Part shown: in pieces, positions 58,776 through 64,000 of the stretch
How the letters are laid out: each line of letters opens with the position of its first letter
Position numbering within the stretch: position 1 is the first letter of the stretch
NCBI RefSeq assembly: GCF_001702265.1
Contig: NZ_MAUE01000028.1
Span: forward strand, 1 to 64,000
Direction of reading: 5' to 3'
Source of the DNA: Pseudomonas aylmerensis
GTDB taxonomy: Bacteria; Pseudomonadota; Gammaproteobacteria; Pseudomonadales; Pseudomonadaceae
DNA length: 64,000 nt
Position numbers and translations under genes: made by a program
The notes under the pieces: generated by a model
Databases searched by the model: none
What the model saw: only the letters and a program-made list of their open reading frames with translations
What the model was told of the DNA's origin: nothing

Positions 58776-59982
58776 TCGATTGCTCGCTGTGGTGCTGCTG
58801 GCCGCAGGCGTGGGGGCGGGCTATTGGCTGGCGCAGAAACCTGCCGCCGCCCTGCCGGATAAAGCCGCGCTGTACTGGTATGACCCGATGTACCCGCAGC
58901 AGAAATTCGACAAGCCCGGCAAGTCGCCCTTCATGGACATGCAACTGGTGCCGCGCTATGCCGAGAGCACCGCCGACAACCATGCCGTGCAGATCGATCC
59001 GCAGGTGGCACAGAACCTCGGTGTGCGCCTGGCGACGGTGAGCCGGGACGTGCTCACGCCGACGCTGGAGCTGTCCGCCATCCTCGCGTTCAACGAGCGT
59101 GACGTGGCCGTGGTGCAGGCGCGTGCGGCGGGTTTTGTCGAGCGCGTTTACGCCCGCGCGCCGGGTGATGTGCTCCAGGCCGGCGCGCCGTTGGCGGATC
59201 TGCTGATCCCCGAATGGGTGGCTGCCCAGGAGGAGTTCCTGGCCGTGCGCCGCAGCGGTGATGCCAGCTGGTTGGCCGCTGCGCGCCAGCGCCTGCGCCT
59301 GAGCGGCATGCCCGCCGACGTGATCACGCGCATGGAACGCAGCGGCCGGGTGCAATCGGTGTTGACCATCACCAGCCCGTTGGCCGGTGCGTTGCAGACC
59401 CTGGACGTGCGCGAAGGCATGACGGTCGCGGCCGGGCAGACCCTGGCACGCATCAACGGCGTGGACCCGGTCTGGCTGCAAGTCGCGGTGCCGCAGGCCC
59501 AGGCGGCGGGAGTGGCGGTGGGACAGACCGTGCAGAGTCGATTTGTCGGGTGGCCGGGCAAGACCTTCAACGGCAGCGTCAGCGCGATCCTGCCAGCCAC
59601 CGCCGCAGACAGCCGTACCGTGCAGGTGCGCGTCGAGCTGCGCAACCCCGACGGCGCCTTGCGCCCAGGCATGACCGCGCAGGTGCGCCTGGCGCAATCT
59701 TCCACACAATCGGTATTGCGCGTGCCGAGCGAGGCGCTGATCCGCACCGGCAAGCGCGTGTTGGTGATGCTGGCCGAGGAGGGCGGGCACTATCGACCGG
59801 TCGAGGTCGAGGTCGGCACAGAAAGCCAGGACCAGAGCGTCATCATCAGCGGATTGCAGGAAGGCCAGCAGGTGGTCGCTTCCGGCCAATTCCTGCTGGA
59901 TTCCGAGGCCAGCTTGCGCGGGATAAGCGCCCCCTCGTCCGGCCCTTCTGACATGAGCCTGCAACCGGGGAGGCAGCCATGA
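58768..59982 (+). CDS. cusB: CusB-like periplasmic adaptor (copper/silver efflux)
   Basis: A 404-residue membrane fusion protein. The N-terminal TM/signal segment is followed by the heavy-metal-binding segment YWYDPMYPQQKFDKPGKSPFMDMQLVP, which is the CusB Met-rich site (key residues DPMYP, MDM). The lipoyl/barrel-sandwich and beta-barrel domains follow (ERDVAVVQARAAGFVERVYARAPGD; VQSRFVGWPGKTFNGSVSAILP). It links CusA to CusC and receives Cu(I)/Ag(I). Start 58768 overlaps the cusC stop codon; an in-frame ATG at 58753 is also possible. Its stop overlaps cusA. Confidence 0.92.
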   Translation: MINRLLAVVLLAAGVGAGYWLAQKPAAALPDKAALYWYDPMYPQQKFDKPGKSPFMDMQLVPRYAESTADNHAVQIDPQVAQNLGVRLATVSRDVLTPTLELSAILAFNERDVAVVQARAAGFVERVYARAPGDVLQAGAPLADLLIPEWVAAQEEFLAVRRSGDASWLAAARQRLRLSGMPADVITRMERSGRVQSVLTITSPLAGALQTLDVREGMTVAAGQTLARINGVDPVWLQVAVPQAQAAGVAVGQTVQSRFVGWPGKTFNGSVSAILPATAADSRTVQVRVELRNPDGALRPGMTAQVRLAQSSTQSVLRVPSEALIRTGKRVLVMLAEEGGHYRPVEVEVGTESQDQSVIISGLQEGQQVVASGQFLLDSEASLRGISAPSSGPSDMSLQPGRQP

Positions 59983-62900
59983 TCGCGCGGTTGATTCGCT
60001 GGTCCGTGGCCAACCGTTTCCTGGTCCTGCTCGCCACGCTGTTTGTTACCGCGTGGGGCCTGTGGGCGGTGCAGAACACGCCGGTGGATGCACTGCCGGA
60101 CCTCTCGGATGTGCAGGTGATCATCCGCACGCCGTACCCGGGCCAGGCGCCGCAGATCGTCGAAAACCAGGTCACCTACCCGATGACCACGACGATGCTT
60201 TCGGTGCCGGGTGCAAGGACCGTGCGCGGCTTTTCGTTTTTCGGCGACAGCTACGTGTATGTGTTGTTTGACGAAGGCACCGACCTGTACTGGGCGCGTT
60301 CGCGGGTGCTGGAATACCTCAGCCAATTGCAGGCACGCTTGCCGGCGTCGGCCAAGCCCGCGTTGGGCCCGGACGCCACCGGCGTGGGGTGGATCTACCA
60401 GTACGCGCTGGTGGATCGCAGCGGTCGGCACGACCTGGCACAACTGCGCGCGCTGCAGGACTGGTTCCTCAAGTTCGAACTCAAGACCCTGCCCAATGTG
60501 GCGGAAGTCGCAACCATCGGCGGCCAGGTCAAGCAATACCAGGTGCAGCTCGACCCGTTGGCCCTGGCCAATCGCGGCATCACCCAGGCACAGGTCACGG
60601 AGGCGATCGGCAAGGCCAACCAGGAAACCGGCGGCTCGGTGCTGAACATGGGCGAGTCCGAATACATGGTGCGCGCCTCCGGCTACCTGAAAAGCCTGGC
60701 GGATTTTCGCGCGATTCCGTTGCGCCTGGCCACCGACAACGTACCGGTGACCCTTGGCGACGTGGCGAGCATTCAACTCGGTCCGGACCTGCGCCGCGGC
60801 GTCAGTGAACTGGACGGCGAGGGCGAAGCGGTGGGCGGCGTGGTGATCCTGCGCAGCGGCAAGAATGCTCGCGAAGCCATCGCCCCCGTCAAGACCAAGC
60901 TGGAGCAACTGAAAAGCAGCCTGCCGCCCGGCGTGGAGATCGTCACCACGTACGACCGCAGCAAATTGATCGACCGCGCCGTGGACAACCTCAGCCACAA
61001 GCTGCTGGAGGAGTTCCTGGTGGTGGCGCTGGTGTGCGGGATATTCCTCTGGCACCTGCGCTCGTCGCTGGTGGCGATCATCTCGTTGCCGGTGGGGGTA
61101 TTGATCGCTTTTATCGTCATGCAGGTGCAGGGAATCAACGCCAACATCATGTCCCTGGGCGGCATTGCGATTGCCATTGGTGCGATGGTGGATGCGGCGG
61201 TGGTGATGATCGAGAACGCCCACAAGAAGATCGAGGCCTGGCACCACGCCCATCCCGGACGGGTGCTCAAGGGCGAGGAGCATTGGCAGGTCATGACCGA
61301 GGCCGCCGTGGAGGTCGGGCCGGCGCTGTTTTTCTGCCTGCTGATCATCACGTTGTCGTTTATCCCGGTGTTCACCCTGCAAGCCCAGGAAGGTCGCCTG
61401 TTCGGCCCGCTGGCCTACACCAAGACCTACGCCATGGCGGCGGCGGCCGGGTTGTCGGTGACCTTGATCCCGGTGCTGATGGGCTACTGGATTCGCGGGC
61501 GCATTCCCGATGAACAGCGCAACCCGCTCAATCGCGGGCTGATCAAGCTCTACCAACCGGCCCTCGATGCAGTGCTGCACCGGCCGCGCCTGACCCTGCT
61601 GGTGGCCTTGCTGGTGGTGGCCAGTGCGTTGTGGCCGCTGTCGAGGCTTGGCGGCGAATTCCTGCCGCCGCTGGACGAAGGCGACCTGCTCTACATGCCC
61701 TCGGCCTTGCCGGGGTTGTCGACGCAAACCGCTGGCGAGCTGCTGCAACGCACCGACCGCCTGATCAAGAGTGTGCCTGAGGTCGCCCATGTGTTCGGCA
61801 AGGCCGGACGTGCCGAAACCGCCACCGACCCGGCACCCCTGGAGATGTTCGAGACCACCATCGAGTTCAAGCCCAGGGATCAATGGCGCGCCGGCATGAC
61901 CCCGGACGCACTGGTCAAGGAGCTGGACCGCGTGGTGCAAGTGCCGGGGCTGACCAATATCTGGATTGCGCCGATCCGCAACCGCATCGACATGCTCGCC
62001 ACCGGGGTCAAAAGCCCGATTGGCGTCAAGGTCGCGGGCACCAGCCTGATGCAGATCGATGCGGTGACCCAGGCGGTGGAGAAGGTCGCGAAAACGCTGC
62101 CCGGCGTCAGTTCGGCACTGGCTGAGCGCTTGACCGGCGGGCGTTATATCGACGTGGACATCGACCGCGTGGCCGCTGCGCAATATGGGCTGAATATTGC
62201 GGATGTGCAGGCGATCGTGTCCGGCGCGGTGGGCGGCGAGACCGTCGGCGAAACCGTGGAAGGCCTGGCGCGCTTCCCGATCAGCCTGCGCTATCCGAAG
62301 GCATGGCGTGACTCGCTGGAGGCGCTGCGCAACCTGCCGATCTACACGCCGTTGGGCAGCCAGATCACGCTCGGCACTGTCGCGCAGGTCAAGGTGAACG
62401 ATGGCCCGCCGATGCTAAAGAGCGAGAACGCGCGGCCTTCGGGCTGGGTCTACATCGACGTGCGTGACCGCGACCTGGCGTCGGTGGTCAAGGACCTGCG
62501 TGCGGCAATCGACCAGCAGGTGCAACTGCAGCCGGGGATGAGCCTGAGCTACTCGGGGCAGTTCGAATTCCTCGAGCGCGCCAACCAACGCCTGAAACTG
62601 GTGGTGCCGGCTACGCTGCTGATCATCTTCGTGTTGCTGTACCTGACGTTCCGGCGGATCGACGAGGCGCTCCTGATCATCGCCACCTTGCCCTTCGCGC
62701 TGACCGGCGGCGTATGGTTGCTGTATGCGCTGGGCTACAACCTCTCGGTGGCTACCGGGGTGGGGTTTATCGCATTGGCGGGGGTGTCGGCGGAGTTTGG
62801 CGTGATCATGCTGCTGTACCTGAAAAACGCCTGGGCCGAGCGCCAGGACCATGACCTGCTGGCCGCGATCACCGAAGGCGCGGTCATGCGCGTGCGCCCC

Positions 62901-63083
62901 AAGGCCATGACTGTGGCGGTCATCATCGCCGGGCTATTGCCGATTCTGCTCGGCGGCGGCACCGGCAGCGAAGTCATGAGCCGCATCGCCGCGCCGATGA
63001 TCGGCGGCATGCTCACTGCGCCGTTGCTCTCGCTGTTTGTCATTCCTGCGGCGTACCGCCTGATGCGCCGAAATCAGCGATAA
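59979..63083 (+). CDS. cusA: CusA-like heavy-metal RND transporter (copper/silver)
   Basis: A 1034-residue RND pump with 12 TM helices. The three metal-relay methionines of CusA are in place: LLYMPSALPGLS (equivalent of M573), PLEMFETTI (M623) and RIDMLATGV (M672). The proton-relay motif GAMVDAAVVMIENAHKKIE is in TM4. This fits a Cu(I)/Ag(I) exporter rather than a Czc-type Zn/Co pump. It uses the proton gradient to move metal from periplasm (and cytoplasm) to outside with CusB and CusC. It overlaps cusB by 4 bp. Confidence 0.95.
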   Translation: MIARLIRWSVANRFLVLLATLFVTAWGLWAVQNTPVDALPDLSDVQVIIRTPYPGQAPQIVENQVTYPMTTTMLSVPGARTVRGFSFFGDSYVYVLFDEGTDLYWARSRVLEYLSQLQARLPASAKPALGPDATGVGWIYQYALVDRSGRHDLAQLRALQDWFLKFELKTLPNVAEVATIGGQVKQYQVQLDPLALANRGITQAQVTEAIGKANQETGGSVLNMGESEYMVRASGYLKSLADFRAIPLRLATDNVPVTLGDVASIQLGPDLRRGVSELDGEGEAVGGVVILRSGKNAREAIAPVKTKLEQLKSSLPPGVEIVTTYDRSKLIDRAVDNLSHKLLEEFLVVALVCGIFLWHLRSSLVAIISLPVGVLIAFIVMQVQGINANIMSLGGIAIAIGAMVDAAVVMIENAHKKIEAWHHAHPGRVLKGEEHWQVMTEAAVEVGPALFFCLLIITLSFIPVFTLQAQEGRLFGPLAYTKTYAMAAAAGLSVTLIPVLMGYWIRGRIPDEQRNPLNRGLIKLYQPALDAVLHRPRLTLLVALLVVASALWPLSRLGGEFLPPLDEGDLLYMPSALPGLSTQTAGELLQRTDRLIKSVPEVAHVFGKAGRAETATDPAPLEMFETTIEFKPRDQWRAGMTPDALVKELDRVVQVPGLTNIWIAPIRNRIDMLATGVKSPIGVKVAGTSLMQIDAVTQAVEKVAKTLPGVSSALAERLTGGRYIDVDIDRVAAAQYGLNIADVQAIVSGAVGGETVGETVEGLARFPISLRYPKAWRDSLEALRNLPIYTPLGSQITLGTVAQVKVNDGPPMLKSENARPSGWVYIDVRDRDLASVVKDLRAAIDQQVQLQPGMSLSYSGQFEFLERANQRLKLVVPATLLIIFVLLYLTFRRIDEALLIIATLPFALTGGVWLLYALGYNLSVATGVGFIALAGVSAEFGVIMLLYLKNAWAERQDHDLLAAITEGAVMRVRPKAMTVAVIIAGLLPILLGGGTGSEVMSRIAAPMIGGMLTAPLLSLFVIPAAYRLMRRNQR

Positions 63084-63132
63084 GCACACCCACTATGGCT
63101 GTGGAGCGCTGGCCGGTTGTGGGAATCGGTTT

Positions 63133-63268
63133 TGTGGCGAGCGGGCTTGCCCCGCGTTGGGCTGCGTAGCAGCCCTTATCAAGCAGAATGCGGTGTGCCA
63201 GGTTATATCTTGGTGATCCGTTTTGGGGCTGCTACGCAGCCCAACGCGGGGCAAGCCCGCTCGCCACA
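63133..63268. repeat. 43-bp inverted repeat, REP-like element of a second type
   Basis: Arms at 63133-63175 and 63226-63268 are perfectly complementary over 43 bp (start TGTGGCGAGCGGGCTTGCC, end CTGCGTAGCAGCCC), with a 50-bp spacer. This is a different family from the GTGGGAGCGGGCTTGCTCG REPs. It lies between cusA and the convergent RpiR gene, where it could end both transcripts. Confidence 0.93.
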
Positions 63269-63325
63269 ACAGGCCCACTCACCACGACAAGCCCGGTTTC
63301 CAGCACAATCCCCGTGCCGTTGGGA

Positions 63326-64000
63326 TCAGTCATCAAACCCGACCTGTTCGTGGATCTCATCGACCTTCAATTCCAACCGGTACGCCACCGCAATAAACAA
63401 GGCCTGGCACAGGCACAAGGTGGCGCTCAACGAGCGGAACGCAAACGACGACCCCTCATTCACCAACAGTACCGCGTTCGCTCGCTTGGCCAGCGGCGAC
63501 AGGTTGCTGTCGGTGATGATCAGGGTCTTGGCCTGGTGATGCTGGGCAATGCGCAGGCAGTGCTGGGTCTCTTTGCCGTAGGGCGTGAAGCTGATCGCAA
63601 TCACCAGGTCATTGGCGCGCACGCTGCGCATCTGCTCGCGGTAACTGCCGCCCAGCCCGGAGATCAAGTGGATGCGCTTGTTGGTGTGCTGCAGGTTGTA
63701 GACCAGGTAGTCGGCGACCGCGAAGGAGCGGCGCACGCCAACCACGTAGATATTGTCGGCGTTGACCACCAGGTCCACGGCTTTCTCGAAGGCCGTGTCA
63801 TCCAGCTCCAGACCCAGGCGCTCGATGCCCGACAGCGTGGCATTCACGCATTCACGCGCCAGGTCGCCGCCGCTGGCCTTCTGCGACTTGTTGGCGATCA
63901 TGCTGCGGATGCGCTGCTGGTAGTTCTGCACCGGCGTGGTCTTGTGGGTGTAGGCCTCGCGAAACAGCGCCTGCATTTCACTGAACCCGCTGAAGCCGAA
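63326..64000 (-). CDS. MurR/RpiR-family transcriptional regulator (5' end outside window)
   Basis: The C-terminal ~224 residues of an RpiR regulator. The end of the N-terminal HTH domain reads FGFSGFSEMQALFREAY, reaching the window edge. A SIS domain follows (AVDLVVNADNIYVVGVRRSFAVADYLVYNL, DLVIAISFTPYGKETQHCLRIAQHHQAKTLIITDSNLSPLAKRANAVLLV; key SIS residues V-G-x-G/R-x-S and S-x-T). It binds a phosphosugar and controls a sugar-catabolic gene. The initiation codon is outside the window. Confidence 0.9.
   Translation of the reverse strand, partial: FGFSGFSEMQALFREAYTHKTTPVQNYQQRIRSMIANKSQKASGGDLARECVNATLSGIERLGLELDDTAFEKAVDLVVNADNIYVVGVRRSFAVADYLVYNLQHTNKRIHLISGLGGSYREQMRSVRANDLVIAISFTPYGKETQHCLRIAQHHQAKTLIITDSNLSPLAKRANAVLLVNEGSSFAFRSLSATLCLCQALFIAVAYRLELKVDEIHEQVGFDD

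Noticed and set aside
59790..62183. 797-codon minus-strand reading frame opposite cusA
   Set aside because: Shadow of CusA, whose functional motifs are intact in the + frame; the antisense protein is low-complexity and His/Gln-rich.

Overview
The window looks like chromosomal DNA of a fluorescent Pseudomonas (P. fluorescens group). The evidence is the high GC content, dense operons with ATGA overlaps, repeated REP palindromes of the GTGGGAGCGGGCTTGCTCGCGAA type, RpoN-type promoters, and a typical mix of LysR/AraC regulators, acetoin, polyamine and copper genes. No rRNA, tRNA, insertion sequence, prophage or CRISPR was seen.

Region 1 (1-18064) is an exopolysaccharide locus on the + strand. 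It encodes a partial UDP-glucose dehydrogenase, a Wzx-like flippase, two hexapeptide acyltransferases, four glycosyltransferases, a Wzy-like polymerase, GDP-mannose/GDP-fucose synthesis (manC, gmd, fcl, gmm), a Wza-type export lipoprotein and a complete YjbEFGH/GfcABCD-like set. Together these could make and export a fucose-containing, colanic-acid-like polymer that probably also uses UDP-glucuronate. No Wzc/Wzb tyrosine kinase pair is visible. Region 2 (18068-21769, - strand) holds the WcaJ-type initiating transferase. Upstream of it is a compact operon of three odd regulators: a receiver-like wHTH protein with Glu in place of the phospho-acceptor Asp, a degenerate EAL protein, and an orphan wHTH protein. 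This is the best candidate for an undescribed regulatory system in the window.

Region 3 (22-33 kb) is accessory: a LysR/quinone oxidoreductase pair, a secreted protein made of eight 13-residue repeats, a pirin, a GlxA-type regulator, two convergent wHTH-ATPase regulators of which one looks truncated, small AraC and LysR regulators, and an AhpD-like protein. Region 4 (33-42.3 kb) has a TonB-dependent receptor and an acetoin catabolism locus (SDR acetoin/butanediol dehydrogenase, acoR, acoABC) with a sigma-54 promoter and matching palindromic operators. An 866-bp gap between the SDR gene and acoR holds a higher-order repeat array of four units, about 228 bp each, containing REP doublets and 48-bp repeats.

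Region 5 (42.4-47.2 kb) is a likely polyamine (gamma-glutamyl) catabolic set: AraC regulator, glutamine-synthetase-like ligase, PotF/SpuD-like binding protein and FAD amine oxidoreductase. Region 6 (47.4-57.1 kb) has a LysR with an AKR/SDR/SRPBCC operon, a two-component system, a membrane protein behind a sigma-54 promoter followed by a 24-residue membrane peptide, a Bcr/CflA efflux protein whose C-terminus is encoded by a REP element, and a MocR regulator. Region 7 (57.1-63.1 kb) is a copper/silver efflux operon (Cys/Met-rich leader protein, cusCBA-like). The window ends inside an RpiR-family sugar-phosphate regulator.
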